DNA of 64,000 nt from Sphingomonas sp. Y38-1Y (GCF_032391395.1 NZ_CP135916.1:2232001-2296000), one strand, 5' to 3'; counted from the stretch's first letter, positions 27,124-36,249 are shown. A program made the numbers and translations. Notes: a model not told the origin generated them from the letters alone.

Positions 27124-27951
27124 ATGCAGCTTGAGTTCCTGCAGCCATCGCCGGCGATCGCGTCGCTGGTGACGGTCTTCTATTGGTATCGGTCGGACGA
27201 CCGAGTGGTCGAGGGGGTCGAGCGCGCCGATGTCGGCCAGGTCCGCTTCATGCTGAAGGGGACGGGCGAACTCCACTTTGCCGACGGCTATGCCGAGGCG
27301 TCCACCCCGATCATGATCAACGGCCCCGGCACCGGCGCCGCACGATATCGCGTCGACGGGCCGTTCCACTGCTTCGGCATGGCGCTGCGCCCGGTCGGCT
27401 GGTTCTCACTGATCGGCGTGCCCGCGCATGAGCGCGCCGACCACGTCACCGATGGCGAGGCGATCTTCGGTCCCGATGGCACCGCGCTGCTCGAAACGCT
27501 GCGGACGCTCGACACGATCGAGGCGATGGCGGCCGAGGTCGAGCCGTTCCTGCTGGCCCGCGCCCGCCCGATCCCGGCTGAGCATCAGCGCCTGTGTGAA
27601 TCGGTCCGCGCCTGGCTCGCCAGCAGCGACGCGCCGCGAATCCAGGCATTGTTCGACGCGATCCCCCTCTCCTCTCGTCAGGTCGTTCGGCTGGTGAACC
27701 AGTATTTTGGCGCACCGCCCAAGCTCCTCGAACGCAAGTTCCGCGCACTGCGCGCCGCCGCCGCGCTGGCGGACGGTGCCGAACCGCGGATGGTGGCAGA
27801 GGTTTTCTACGACCAGCCGCACATGATCCGGGAGATCCGCCACTTCACCGGCCACACCCCCGGCACGCTCGCCGCGAAGATGGATCCGGTGCTGGCGATG
27901 ACGCTGGCGCCCACCGCCTTCAACGAACTGGCGCCGCCGGACCGGGGTTGA
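27124..27951 (+). CDS. AraC-family transcriptional regulator
   Basis: Encodes 275 residues. The C-terminal 100 residues hold the two AraC helix-turn-helix units: LFDAIPLSSRQVVRLVNQYF and DQPHMIREIRHFTGHTPGTL, the latter a clear family signature. The N-terminal domain (LQPSPAIASLVTVFYWYRS and following) is the DUF6597-like sensor type found in many uncharacterised members. The ATG at 27124 is chosen because QLEFLQPSP resembles family starts; no good ribosome-binding site is seen. Ligand and targets are unknown. Confidence 0.85.
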   Translation: MQLEFLQPSPAIASLVTVFYWYRSDDRVVEGVERADVGQVRFMLKGTGELHFADGYAEASTPIMINGPGTGAARYRVDGPFHCFGMALRPVGWFSLIGVPAHERADHVTDGEAIFGPDGTALLETLRTLDTIEAMAAEVEPFLLARARPIPAEHQRLCESVRAWLASSDAPRIQALFDAIPLSSRQVVRLVNQYFGAPPKLLERKFRALRAAAALADGAEPRMVAEVFYDQPHMIREIRHFTGHTPGTLAAKMDPVLAMTLAPTAFNELAPPDRG

Positions 27952-27977
27952 CCCCGCGTGCTCGCGGTCCCATTTGG

Positions 27978-28002
27978 CAATCGGAACGAAAACGTCCGAT
28001 TG
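27978..28002 (+). promoter_or_regulatory. Candidate operator of the suf operon
   Basis: CAATCGGA and TCCGATTG are perfect 8-base inverted arms around nine bases, ending six bases before the start codon of the Rrf2-type regulator. The position suggests autoregulation. I do not recognise the motif as a published IscR or RirA box. Confidence 0.5.
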
Positions 28003-28007
28003 GAACC

Positions 28008-28442
28008 ATGCGCCTTTCCGCCCAGGCCGACTATGCCGTCGTGATGATGCGCGCCGCCGCCCGCCAGTGCGGGTCGGTGCGCCTCAATGCGACGCTTCTC
28101 GCGGCGGAAACGGGCCTGCCGCTGCCGACGGTGCAGAAGCTCGTCAGCCGGTTGTCGGCAGCGGGTCTGATCGAGAGTTCGCGCGGCACCGGCGGCGGCT
28201 TTCGCCTCGCCCGGCCGCCGGCGGCGATCACGCTTGCCGACATCGTCGAGGCGATCGAGGGGCCGATCGCGATGACGCCCTGTGTCGAGCATGGTCGGCA
28301 CGACTGCGCGATCGAGGGCGCGTGCGAGGTCCGCCCGCATTGGGATGCGGTGAACGGCGCCGTCCGCGGCGCGCTCGCCGGCGTCACCTTGAGCCATCTG
28401 ATCGGCGCGCATGAGCCTGCGCGCCTTGGAGTTGAAGCATGA
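28008..28442 (+). CDS. SUF operon regulator, Rrf2 (IscR/RirA-like) family
   Basis: Encodes 144 residues. The winged helix is at the N-terminus ([20 protein letters not shown], then [19 protein letters not shown] with the wing [12 protein letters not shown]). Three cysteines in [25 protein letters not shown] spacing (about residues 86-101) would ligate an Fe-S cluster, as in IscR and RirA. Being first in the suf operon, it most likely senses Fe-S status and represses the operon. ATG 28008 matches family N-termini. It overlaps sufB by four bases (ATGA). Confidence 0.92.
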   Translation: MRLSAQADYAVVMMRAAARQCGSVRLNATLLAAETGLPLPTVQKLVSRLSAAGLIESSRGTGGGFRLARPPAAITLADIVEAIEGPIAMTPCVEHGRHDCAIEGACEVRPHWDAVNGAVRGALAGVTLSHLIGAHEPARLGVEA

Positions 28443-29917
28443 CCGAGACTGCCGTGGCGGTGAAGAACGCCGAGGCGCTGGCCGCCGCCAACAAGAAGTA
28501 TGAGTGGGGCTTCGCGACCGAGGTCGAGCAGGAATTCGCGCCCAAGGGGCTGAGCGAGGACACGGTTCGCTATATCAGTGCCAAGAAGAACGAGCCCGAG
28601 TGGATGCTCGAATGGCGGCTGAAGGCGTTTCGCCTGTGGCAGACGCTGGAGGCGCCGGACTGGGCCAAGCTGAACATCCCGCCGATCGACTATCAGGACG
28701 CGTACTATTACGCGGAGCCCAAGCAAAAGAAGACGATCCAGTCGCTGGACGAGCTCGATCCGGAGATCCGCCGCACGTACGAGAAGCTGGGCATCCCCAT
28801 CGCCGAGCAGGAAGTGCTGGCGGGGGTCGAGGGCGCACGCAAGGTCGCGGTCGACGCGGTGTTCGACAGCGTCAGCGTCGCGACCACGTTCCGCGAGGAG
28901 CTGAAGCGCGCGGGCGTGATCTTCCTGTCGATCAGCGAGGCGATCCGTGAGTACCCCGATCTCGTCCGCCAGTGGCTGGGCAAGGTGGTCCCTCAGCGTG
29001 ACAACTACTTTGCGACGCTCAATTGCGCGGTCTTCTCCGACGGCACCTTCGTCTACATTCCGGAGGGTGTTCGCTGCCCGATGGAGCTGTCGACCTATTT
29101 CCGCATCAATGCCGAGAATACCGGCCAGTTCGAGCGAACGCTGATCGTCGCCGATAAGGGCGCGTACGTCAGCTATCTCGAGGGCTGCACCGCTCCGATG
29201 CGCGACGAGAACCAGCTCCACGCTGCGGTGGTCGAGCTGGTCGCGCTCGACGATGCCGAGATCAAATACTCGACCGTCCAGAACTGGTATCCGGGCGACG
29301 AGAACGGCGTCGGCGGCATCTATAACTTCGTTACCAAACGCGCGCTGTGCCAGGGCAAGAACAGCAAGGTGTCCTGGACCCAGGTCGAGACCGGCAGCGC
29401 GGTGACGTGGAAGTATCCGAGCTGCGTGCTGAACGGCGAGAACAGCGTCGGCGAATTCTACTCGGTAGCCGTCACCAACGGCCGCCAGCAGGCCGACACC
29501 GGCACGAAGATGATCCACAACGGCAAGGGATCGCGTTCGACGATCGTGTCGAAGGGGATCAGCGCCGGCCGGTCGGACAACACCTATCGCGGTCTCGTCC
29601 GCGTGGCTCCGGGTGCGGAGGGGGTGCGCAACTTCACCCAGTGCGACAGCCTGTTGCTGGGCGACCAGTGCGGCGCGCATACGGTGCCGTATATCGAGGT
29701 CCGCAATCCCTCCGCGCAGATCGAGCATGAGGCGACGACCTCGAAGATCAGCGAAGACCAGATGTTCTACGCTCAGCAGCGCGGCCTCGACAGCGAGGCG
29801 GCGGTGGCGCTGATCGTCAACGGCTTCGCGCGAGAGGTGCTTCAGCAGCTCCCCATGGAGTTCGCGGTCGAGGCGCAGAAGCTGCTCGGCATCTCGCTCG
29901 AGGGGAGCGTCGGGTGA
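28439..29917 (+). CDS. sufB: Fe-S cluster assembly protein SufB
   Basis: Scaffold core of the SufBCD complex. The 492 residues show the beta-helix signature: [57 protein letters not shown] and CDSLLLG. The C-terminal domain contains the FeS-binding [19 protein letters not shown]. Length is normal. It is translationally coupled to the regulator upstream (ATGA) and to a small ORF downstream (GTGA). Confidence 0.97.
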   Translation: MTETAVAVKNAEALAAANKKYEWGFATEVEQEFAPKGLSEDTVRYISAKKNEPEWMLEWRLKAFRLWQTLEAPDWAKLNIPPIDYQDAYYYAEPKQKKTIQSLDELDPEIRRTYEKLGIPIAEQEVLAGVEGARKVAVDAVFDSVSVATTFREELKRAGVIFLSISEAIREYPDLVRQWLGKVVPQRDNYFATLNCAVFSDGTFVYIPEGVRCPMELSTYFRINAENTGQFERTLIVADKGAYVSYLEGCTAPMRDENQLHAAVVELVALDDAEIKYSTVQNWYPGDENGVGGIYNFVTKRALCQGKNSKVSWTQVETGSAVTWKYPSCVLNGENSVGEFYSVAVTNGRQQADTGTKMIHNGKGSRSTIVSKGISAGRSDNTYRGLVRVAPGAEGVRNFTQCDSLLLGDQCGAHTVPYIEVRNPSAQIEHEATTSKISEDQMFYAQQRGLDSEAAVALIVNGFAREVLQQLPMEFAVEAQKLLGISLEGSVG

Positions 29918-30216
29918 TCCTGGCGCTTGCCCTCGAAATGCAGGCGGTGCCGAGCGGGTCGGTCGCGGCCTATGCCGATTGCCTGTCGTCGCGGATCAAT
30001 GCCGATCCGGCGATGATCGACCCACCCACCGAACTCGCCGCCCGCCTCGCCATCCACGACGCGGCGCTCAAGGCGTGCGCCGACCGCCGCCGCGCCGCCC
30101 GGCCGGAGGATGCCGCGATGCTCGATCGTGTCGACGCCTCCACGCGCAAGGTGCTCGAGGACCCGGCCTCCGCCGAGCAGGTCGACGGCGACCTGGCCGA
30201 CGAACCACAGCCCTGA
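29914..30216 (+). CDS. Small ORF inside the suf operon, function unknown
   Basis: Encodes 100 residues from a GTG at 29914 that overlaps the sufB stop by four bases (GTGA). The N-terminus is mildly hydrophobic ([20 protein letters not shown]) and could be a weak signal peptide; the rest is helical and charged. Two cysteines (ADCLSS and KACADR) are about 50 residues apart. It recurs in sphingomonad suf operons as a hypothetical gene, from memory, so it is likely real. Whether it helps Fe-S assembly is unknown. Confidence 0.65.
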   Translation: MILALALEMQAVPSGSVAAYADCLSSRINADPAMIDPPTELAARLAIHDAALKACADRRRAARPEDAAMLDRVDASTRKVLEDPASAEQVDGDLADEPQP

Positions 30217-30246
30217 CGTCCAATCGGAAGAAGAACAGCCAAGTCC

Positions 30247-30990
30247 ATGCTTCAGATCGATAATCTCCACGCCGAAATCGACGGCAAGCCCATTCTCAAG
30301 GGCCTTTCGCTCACCGTGAATGCGGGCGAGGTGCACGCGATCATGGGGCCGAACGGCGCGGGCAAGTCGACCCTCGGCTATGTCCTGGGCGGCCGCGATG
30401 CGTATGAGGTGACGGACGGGTCGGTCAGCTTCGACGGCGAGGACCTGCTGGAGATGGACGCGCATGAGCGCGCCGCCGCCGGCCTGTTCCTCGGCTTCCA
30501 ATATCCGGTCGAGATTCCCGGCGTCTCCAACCTTCAGTTCCTGCGCGAGGCGCTGAACAGTCAGCGGCGCGCGCGGGGGCAGGAGCCGCTGTCGGGCGGC
30601 GACTTTCTCAAGCTCGCGCGGGCGCAGGCCTCCGCGCTCGGCATGGACGCCGAGATGCTGAAGCGCCCGGTCAATGTCGGTTTTTCGGGCGGTGAGAAGA
30701 AGCGGAACGAGATGGTGCAGATGGGCATCCTCGACCCGCGCCTGGCCGTTCTCGACGAGACCGACAGCGGACTCGACATCGATGCGCTGCGCATCGTCGG
30801 CGACGGCATCAACCGCATCATGCGCGCGCCCGACAAGGCGGTGGTGCTCATCACCCACTATCAGCGCCTGCTCGATTATGTGCGGCCCGACTTCGTCCAT
30901 GTCCTTGCCGACGGGCGGATCGTCCGCTCGGGTGGCGCGGAGCTTGCCGCCGATCTCGAGCGTGAGGGTTACGGAGCGATCGCGGCGTGA
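30247..30990 (+). CDS. sufC: Fe-S cluster assembly ATPase SufC
   Basis: ABC-type ATPase of SufBCD. The 247 residues have Walker A GPNGAGKSTLG (about residues 34-44), Q-loop QYPVEIPGVSN, signature VGFSGGEKKRNE, Walker B AVLDETDSGLD and H-loop LITHYQRLLDY. The sequence after the signature (EMVQMGILDPRL) is diagnostic of SufC. It starts 30 bases behind the small ORF and overlaps sufD by four bases. Confidence 0.97.
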   Translation: MLQIDNLHAEIDGKPILKGLSLTVNAGEVHAIMGPNGAGKSTLGYVLGGRDAYEVTDGSVSFDGEDLLEMDAHERAAAGLFLGFQYPVEIPGVSNLQFLREALNSQRRARGQEPLSGGDFLKLARAQASALGMDAEMLKRPVNVGFSGGEKKRNEMVQMGILDPRLAVLDETDSGLDIDALRIVGDGINRIMRAPDKAVVLITHYQRLLDYVRPDFVHVLADGRIVRSGGAELAADLEREGYGAIAA

Positions 30991-32060
30991 CGCAGCTTCC
31001 CACCAACCGGATGGAGGCGTGGCGCTGGGCCGACCTCGCCGCGCTCGAAGCCGGCCGCGCAACGCCACGCGGCGAGGCGGCAGCGATCGACGGCCTGTGG
31101 ATCGAGGGTGATGGCCCACGGCTCGTCTTTGAAGACGGCGTGTTCCGCCCCGGTCTTAGCAATCCGTGCGAAGTCGTGGTCGAGGCGATCACGCCAGAAA
31201 CCGCGCATCCGCTTGGCGCCGCCACCGCGGGCACCGGCTGGCGACTGAGCCTCGAGGCCGAGCGCGCCGTCACCGGCGTGCAGATCGTGCACGTTGCGAC
31301 CGGCGGCGAGAACCATGTGCCGGGTCTCATCGAACTTGGTCGTGACGCCGTCGCTTCGGTCGTCGAGACGTTCGTCGGCACCGGCTGGACCAACCGGCTG
31401 ACGACAATCCGGCTGGCCGAGGGCGCGCGCCTGATGCGCTCGGTCCGGCTGCTTCAGTCGAGCGGTTTCGTCAGCATCCGCGAGGAGGCCGAGATCGGTC
31501 AGGCGGCGAGCCTCGCCAGCCTGTTCCTGGGCGCGGGCGGCGCGTCGAGCCGGATCGACGGCGAACTCATCGTCACCGGCGATGGCGGTTTTGCCGAAAT
31601 GGGCGGCGCCCTTCTCACCCGCGGCGAGCAGCGGCATGAATGTGCGGTAACGGTCCGCCACGCCGCGCTCGACGGATCGAGCCGCCAGATCTGGCGCGCG
31701 GTCGCGGCCGATCGGTCGGTCGCGAGCCTCGCCGCGCGGGTTGATGTGGTGCGCGGCGCGCAGAAAACCGATGGCGAACAGTCACTTCGCGGACTTCTTT
31801 TGCAGCGCACGGCAACCGTGAACCTAAAGCCCGAGCTGGAGATCTTTGCCGACGACGTGAAATGCGCGCACGGCGCGACGGTCGGCGAACTCGACGCTCG
31901 CGCGCTGTTCTACCTGCAATCGCGCGGCATTCCCGAGGGGTCGGCCAAGGCGATCCTGACACGCGCCTTCGTCGCCGACGCGATCGACCGCATCGGCGAG
32001 GACGCCGTGCGCGAAGCATTCGCGGCGGATGCCGAGGCATGGCTGGCGGCGGCGCTATGA
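30987..32060 (+). CDS. sufD: Fe-S cluster assembly protein SufD
   Basis: Partner of SufB in the SufBCD complex. The 357 residues are a diverged beta-helix with the C-terminal signature VKCAHGATVGELDARALFYL, RGIPEGSAKAIL and AFVADAIDRI. The N-terminal MEAWRWADLAAL resembles the SufD start (EAWRYTD). The start is a GTG overlapping the sufC stop (GTGA). It ends with an ATGA overlap to sufS. Confidence 0.94.
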   Translation: MTQLPTNRMEAWRWADLAALEAGRATPRGEAAAIDGLWIEGDGPRLVFEDGVFRPGLSNPCEVVVEAITPETAHPLGAATAGTGWRLSLEAERAVTGVQIVHVATGGENHVPGLIELGRDAVASVVETFVGTGWTNRLTTIRLAEGARLMRSVRLLQSSGFVSIREEAEIGQAASLASLFLGAGGASSRIDGELIVTGDGGFAEMGGALLTRGEQRHECAVTVRHAALDGSSRQIWRAVAADRSVASLAARVDVVRGAQKTDGEQSLRGLLLQRTATVNLKPELEIFADDVKCAHGATVGELDARALFYLQSRGIPEGSAKAILTRAFVADAIDRIGEDAVREAFAADAEAWLAAAL

Positions 32061-33271
32061 GCATTGTCACAGAGGCCCGGCCGCTCGATCGCCTCGCCGA
32101 CTTCCCGGCGATCCCCGACGGTTGGGCATATCTCGACACCGCCGCGACGGCGCAGAAGCCGAAGCCGGTGATCGACGCGATCACCCGCGCCTACGACACG
32201 ACCTATGCCACCGTGCATCGCGGCGTGTACCAGCGTTCGGCCGACATGACGCTCGCCTATGAGGCGGCGCGGCGGCGGGTGGCGGACTTCATCGGTGCCG
32301 CAGCGCCGGAGGAGTGCGTGTTCGTGCGCGGTGCGACCGAGGGGATCAATCTCGTCGCGCAATGCTGGGCGGCGACGCAGCTCAAGCCCGGCGACCGCAT
32401 CCTCCTGTCGCAGCTTGAGCATCATTCCAACATCGTGCCGTGGCAGCTCGTCGCGTCGCGGATCGGCGTCGAGATCGACGTGGTGCCGCTGACCGCCGAT
32501 CACGCGATCGATCTGGACGCGATGGCGGCGATGCTGACGCCCGCGCACAAGCTGGTCGCGCTGGCGCATGTCTCGAATGTCACCGGCGCGATCCTGGATG
32601 CCGGGCGTGCGGCGGCGCTGGCGCACGGCGTCGGGGCCAAGCTGCTGCTCGATGGATGCCAGGCGGTGCCCCGCATGCCTGTCGACGTCGCCGCGCTCGG
32701 CTGCGACTTCTACGTCTTTTCGGCGCACAAGCTGTATGGACCAACCGGGATCGGCGTGCTGTGGGGCCGCGGTGAGCTGCTGGAGGCGATGCCGCCCTAT
32801 CAGGGGGGCGGCGCGATGATCGACAAGGTGTCGTTCGCCGGCACCAGCTTCGCCCCGCCGCCCGCACGGTTCGAGGCGGGGACGCCGCACATCGTCGGCG
32901 TGCTCGGGCTTCATGCCGCGATCGACTATGTAGAGGGCATTGGGCTGGACGCGATCCACGCGCATGAGAGCGCGCTGGTGGCCGAGACACGCGCGGCGCT
33001 CGCCTCGCTCAACTCGGTGCGGCTGTTCGGGCCGGAGACTTCGGCGGGCATCGTCAGCTTCGAGGTCGAGGGGGTGCATCCGCACGACGTCGGCACCATC
33101 TTGGACGAGGGACGCGTGGCGATCCGCGCGGGCCACCATTGCGCTCAGCCGCTGATGGAAGTGCTCGGCGTCTCGGCCACCGCGCGCGCCAGCTTCGGCG
33201 TCTATAACGGCCCGCGCGATGTCGCCGCTCTCGTCGAGGGAATACAACGCGTTACACGGATTTTCGGATGA
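32057..33271 (+). CDS. sufS: Cysteine desulfurase SufS
   Basis: PLP enzyme that supplies sulfur from cysteine to the SUF system. The 404 residues show the class V aminotransferase layout: YLDTAATAQKP at the start, HHSNIVPWQ, the PLP lysine in FSAHKLYGPTGIGVLWG (about residue 226), and the catalytic cysteine in IRAGHHCAQPLM near the C-terminus. No SufE gene is present in this window. ATG 32057 overlaps the sufD stop (ATGA) and matches the family start. Confidence 0.96.
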   Translation: MSIVTEARPLDRLADFPAIPDGWAYLDTAATAQKPKPVIDAITRAYDTTYATVHRGVYQRSADMTLAYEAARRRVADFIGAAAPEECVFVRGATEGINLVAQCWAATQLKPGDRILLSQLEHHSNIVPWQLVASRIGVEIDVVPLTADHAIDLDAMAAMLTPAHKLVALAHVSNVTGAILDAGRAAALAHGVGAKLLLDGCQAVPRMPVDVAALGCDFYVFSAHKLYGPTGIGVLWGRGELLEAMPPYQGGGAMIDKVSFAGTSFAPPPARFEAGTPHIVGVLGLHAAIDYVEGIGLDAIHAHESALVAETRAALASLNSVRLFGPETSAGIVSFEVEGVHPHDVGTILDEGRVAIRAGHHCAQPLMEVLGVSATARASFGVYNGPRDVAALVEGIQRVTRIFG

Positions 33272-33738
33272 TGGATGAGAACATCAAGATCGAGGAAGTT
33301 GACGCGGTCAGCGCCCCGCCCCGCGCGCGCGTGAGCGACGTCGAGGAAGCACCGGCTCGCGCCGAGCGCACGCGCGACTATCTCGACGGCTTCCTGGCCG
33401 AAAAGCCGCAGGGCGTCGCCGCCGGCCAGCCCGGCGGCGCGGTCTATGACGGCATCATTGAGGCGCTCAAGGACATTTTCGACCCCGAGATCCCGGTCAA
33501 CATCTATGACCTGGGCCTGATCTATGGCGTCGAAGTGTCGGAGGAGGGCCATGCCGCGGTCACGATGACGCTGACGACGCCGCACTGCCCCGTCGCCGAA
33601 TCGATGCCGACCGAGGTCGAGCTTCGCGTCGGCAGCGTACCGGGCGTCGGCACCGTCGACGTCAACCTCGTCTGGGATCCGCCCTGGGACCCGATGAAGA
33701 TGTCCGACGAGGCGCGCCTCGAACTCGGGATGCTTTGA
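33268..33738 (+). CDS. SufT-like (DUF59/MIP18) Fe-S assembly protein
   Basis: Encodes 156 residues. The C-terminal 100 match the DUF59/MIP18 fold: IIEALKDIFDPEIPVNIYDL, GLIYGVEV, MTLTTPHCPVAESMP with the conserved cysteine, and VWDPPWDPMKMSDEARLELG. This is the SUF-associated form that helps transfer clusters. An N-terminal extension of about 50 charged residues is typical of alphaproteobacterial members. It overlaps sufS by four bases and is followed at one base by sufA. Confidence 0.92.
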   Translation: MMDENIKIEEVDAVSAPPRARVSDVEEAPARAERTRDYLDGFLAEKPQGVAAGQPGGAVYDGIIEALKDIFDPEIPVNIYDLGLIYGVEVSEEGHAAVTMTLTTPHCPVAESMPTEVELRVGSVPGVGTVDVNLVWDPPWDPMKMSDEARLELGML

Positions 33739-33739
33739 G

Positions 33740-34093
33740 ATGACGACCACCACCCGCGCCCGCCCCCAGGCGATCCATCTGACCCCGACGGCCGAGGCGC
33801 GTGTCGCCGACCTCATGTCGCGCGCGCCCGATGGCGCGATCGGCGTCAAGCTGTCGACGCCGCGGCGCGGGTGCTCGGGCCTCGCCTATTCGGTCGATTA
33901 CGTGACCACCGCCAACCCGATGGACGAGCGGATCGAGACGCCCGGCGGCACCTTTTTCGTCGATGGCGGGTCGGTGCTGTACCTGATCGGATCGACGATG
34001 GACTGGGTCGAGGACGACTTCACCGCCGGCTTCGTCTTCAACAACCCCAACGCCAAGGGCGCGTGCGGTTGCGGCGAAAGCTTTACGGTCTGA
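33740..34093 (+). CDS. sufA: A-type Fe-S carrier protein SufA/IscA family
   Basis: Carries Fe-S clusters from SufBCD to targets. The 117 residues have the A-type pattern with three cysteines: RRGCSGLAYSVDY (about residue 45) and the C-terminal ACGCGESF (about residues 109-111). The core strand FFVDGGSVLYLIGSTMDWVED is also typical. It is the last suf gene. The convergent DUF2147 gene follows three bases after its stop, leaving no room for a separate terminator. Confidence 0.93.
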   Translation: MTTTTRARPQAIHLTPTAEARVADLMSRAPDGAIGVKLSTPRRGCSGLAYSVDYVTTANPMDERIETPGGTFFVDGGSVLYLIGSTMDWVEDDFTAGFVFNNPNAKGACGCGESFTV

Positions 34094-34096
34094 AGC

Positions 34097-34513
34097 TTAC
34101 TTGACCCGCGTCCAGGTCTGAGAGCGGCAGAACACCGCGACGCAGCCCTTGACCTCGAGATTGTTGCCCGCGGCCTTGAGCATCGAGCGATAGGTCTTGC
34201 CTGACTTCGGGTCGTAGATCTGGCCGCGCCAGTCGCTTCCCGCGTCCTTGAAGTTCGAAAGGATCGTCAGCCCCACATAAGGGCGACTGCGCAGCGCCGG
34301 GTTGGGGTTCTTGGCATCGGTCGTCGGCGCGCCCGGCGTCGGCTTCACCACCCGCTCGATCGCGCCGCACAGGTTCGCCCCGCACGGACGGATGGCGACG
34401 ATCGCCTGCCCACCCTCAGTCAGCCAGCGTCCGGCGACCGGATCGGCGGCATGCGCCGGCGCGGCAATGGAGAGTGCCGAAAAGGCGGCGGCGATCAGGG
34501 CGTTGCGCTTCAT
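34097..34513 (-). CDS. DUF2147 domain exported protein
   Basis: Encodes 138 residues with a clear signal peptide (RNALIAAAFSALSIAAPAHA, cleavage after AHA). The DUF2147 domain follows: PVAGRWLTEGG, IRPCGANLCGAI with the conserved cysteines, YVGLTILSNF, DWRGQIYDPKSGKTYRSML and GCVAVFCRSQTWTR. The family is periplasmic and functionally undefined. ATG 34513 gives the proper signal peptide; a longer frame runs upstream to 34594 without a ribosome-binding site. Convergent with sufA. Confidence 0.88.
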   Translation of the reverse strand: MKRNALIAAAFSALSIAAPAHAADPVAGRWLTEGGQAIVAIRPCGANLCGAIERVVKPTPGAPTTDAKNPNPALRSRPYVGLTILSNFKDAGSDWRGQIYDPKSGKTYRSMLKAAGNNLEVKGCVAVFCRSQTWTRVK

Positions 34514-34568
34514 GGCGATCTGACTAGGGCCTGGAAGCTGTCGCGGCAATGACTGGCGGAGGACGGAC

Positions 34569-35456
34569 ATGGGCGGATGGACGATCGGGATCATCGGCGG
34601 GTCCGGCCTCTATGACGTCGAGGGGATCGAGGACGGTCGCTGGGTCGAGGTCGAGACGCCGTGGGGGGCGCCGTCGGACGCGATCTTCACCGGGCGGATC
34701 GGCCATGTCGGCGTCGCGTTCCTGCCGCGCCACGGCCGCGGCCATCGCCTCTCGCCGGGCGAGCTCAACGCGCGCGCCAATATCGATGCGCTGAAGCGGC
34801 TGGGTGTCACCGACGTGCTTGCGGTCTCGTCGGTCGGTAGCCTGGCGGAAACGCGGGCGCCCGGCACGTTCACGATCGTCGACCAGTTCATCGATCGGAC
34901 CCAGGGCCGCGTGTCGAGCTTCTTCGGCAGCGGCATGGTCGCGCATGTGTCGATGGCCGACCCGGTCTGCTCGCGCCTGTCGAGCATCGCCGCCGATGCG
35001 GCGGAAGCGGCGGGCGCGGCGGTGCATCGCGGCGGCACCTATCTGGCGATGGAAGGGCCGCAATTCTCGACCCGGGCGGAGAGCAACCTCTATCGCCAGT
35101 GGGGCTGCGACGTCATCGGCATGACCGCGATTCCCGAAGCCAAGCTCGCGCGGGAGGCTGAGCTCCCCTATGCGCTGGTCGGGATGGTCACCGACTATGA
35201 TTGTTGGCGCGAGGACGAGGCGGCGGTGGACGTCGCTGCGGTGATCCGCCAGCTTTCGGCCAATGCGGCAAAGGCTCGGGCAATGGTCGTCCACCTGCTC
35301 CGCTCGCTGCCGGCCGAGCGCCCGCCCTCGCCGATCGACACCTGCCTGGACGCAGCGCTCATCACCGCGCCGAGTGCGCGGGATCCGGCCGTGATCGCGA
35401 AACTGGATGCCGTTGCCGGGCGGGTGCTCAAACCTGCTTCGTCACCCCGGACTTGA
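34569..35456 (+). CDS. mtnP: S-methyl-5'-thioadenosine phosphorylase
   Basis: Cleaves methylthioadenosine to adenine and methylthioribose-1-phosphate in methionine salvage. The 295 residues show IIGGSGLYDVEGI, PRHGRGHRLSPGELN, YLAMEGPQFSTRAES, GMTAIPEAKLAREAELPY and DYDCW, all family signatures. A GGAGGACGGAC ribosome-binding site precedes ATG 34569. The last few codons and the TGA (35454-35456) fall inside a family B repeat, so the C-terminus SSPRT is repeat-derived. Confidence 0.93.
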   Translation: MGGWTIGIIGGSGLYDVEGIEDGRWVEVETPWGAPSDAIFTGRIGHVGVAFLPRHGRGHRLSPGELNARANIDALKRLGVTDVLAVSSVGSLAETRAPGTFTIVDQFIDRTQGRVSSFFGSGMVAHVSMADPVCSRLSSIAADAAEAAGAAVHRGGTYLAMEGPQFSTRAESNLYRQWGCDVIGMTAIPEAKLAREAELPYALVGMVTDYDCWREDEAAVDVAAVIRQLSANAAKARAMVVHLLRSLPAERPPSPIDTCLDAALITAPSARDPAVIAKLDAVAGRVLKPASSPRT

Positions 35457-35525
35457 TCCGGGGTCCCGCTTTTGAAGGTCGGGACAGAAGAAGAAGCGGG
35501 ACCCCGGATCAAGTCCGGGGTGACG
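35440..35525. repeat. Family B repeat overlapping the end of mtnP
   Basis: CGTCACCCCGGACTTGATCC with GGGGTCCCGC faces GCGGGACCCCGG and TCAAGTCCGGGGTGACG: an almost perfect 86-base inverted repeat. Its first 17 bases contain the mtnP stop. It also separates mtnP from the convergent M15-like gene. Confidence 0.9.
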
Positions 35526-35529
35526 GGGT

Positions 35530-36141
35530 TCAGGGCAGGATCGCCGCCCACTCCGCTTCGTGGCTCCCCTCGTGGTTCGCCATGCCGGGCTTGGTCAGAT
35601 AGCCGCGCTCGTCGGGGACGTGGCTGTAGATCATCCGCGACGGCGTCTCATGCCAGCCCAAGTTGAACGCCCAGCGGACGGGGAAGAACTCCATCGTGGC
35701 ATAGGGCAGATGGTCGTGGACCCACCAGGCGATCCGCTTCCAGTCGCCGGGCTGGTCGAAGCGGTTGGCGAAGCTGGGCACGACGATACACGCGGTCGCG
35801 CCCATCTGCCCCTTGGCATCGCGCACGTCCCAGATGTGCGCGGCGTAGTTGCGCTCGTTCGGCGCGCAATTATGCCCCTTGGCGTTGCCGAGCTTGTTGA
35901 CCTCTGCCGAGCGATAGGCCGAGCGGATGGTGATCCGCCCGAACGCGTCCTGAAGCGGTTCGAGCAGTTCGGTGCACAGCCGCTTACCCGCTTCAATCGC
36001 GAGATCGGGATTGTCGGGGATGTTCGACAGGCCGTGGATCGCCGCAACCTCCGAATAGAGGAAGTCGCGCATGAAGAAATTGGGCGACAGCTGCACGCGG
36101 CCCAATTCGGTCAGCGCGGCAACGGTCATCGGCTTGCGCAC
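35530..36141 (-). CDS. Peptidase M15-like protein of unknown role
   Basis: Encodes 203 residues without signal peptide or membrane segment. ITIRSAYRSAEVNKLGNAKG, NYAAHIWD and the later WWVHDHLPYATMEFF resemble the core of M15/hedgehog-type DD-peptidases, where S-x-H, D and H bind zinc. Here AHIWD and HDHLP could supply ligands, but the first motif is atypical, so activity is uncertain. The start is a GTG at 36141, well spaced behind GGAAGGA; ATG 36129 is an alternative. A cytoplasmic location is odd for a wall enzyme. Confidence 0.6.
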   Translation of the reverse strand: MRKPMTVAALTELGRVQLSPNFFMRDFLYSEVAAIHGLSNIPDNPDLAIEAGKRLCTELLEPLQDAFGRITIRSAYRSAEVNKLGNAKGHNCAPNERNYAAHIWDVRDAKGQMGATACIVVPSFANRFDQPGDWKRIAWWVHDHLPYATMEFFPVRWAFNLGWHETPSRMIYSHVPDERGYLTKPGMANHEGSHEAEWAAILP

Positions 36142-36249
36142 GGCTCTTATCCTTCCGCCCGCCGGCGTGTGGCGGACGGCCGGTTTAGCGGCGGCGTGGG
36201 CGACGTGGCAACCGCTCGGCGGGCGCTTCGTCCCGCCGCGGTACGCAGT

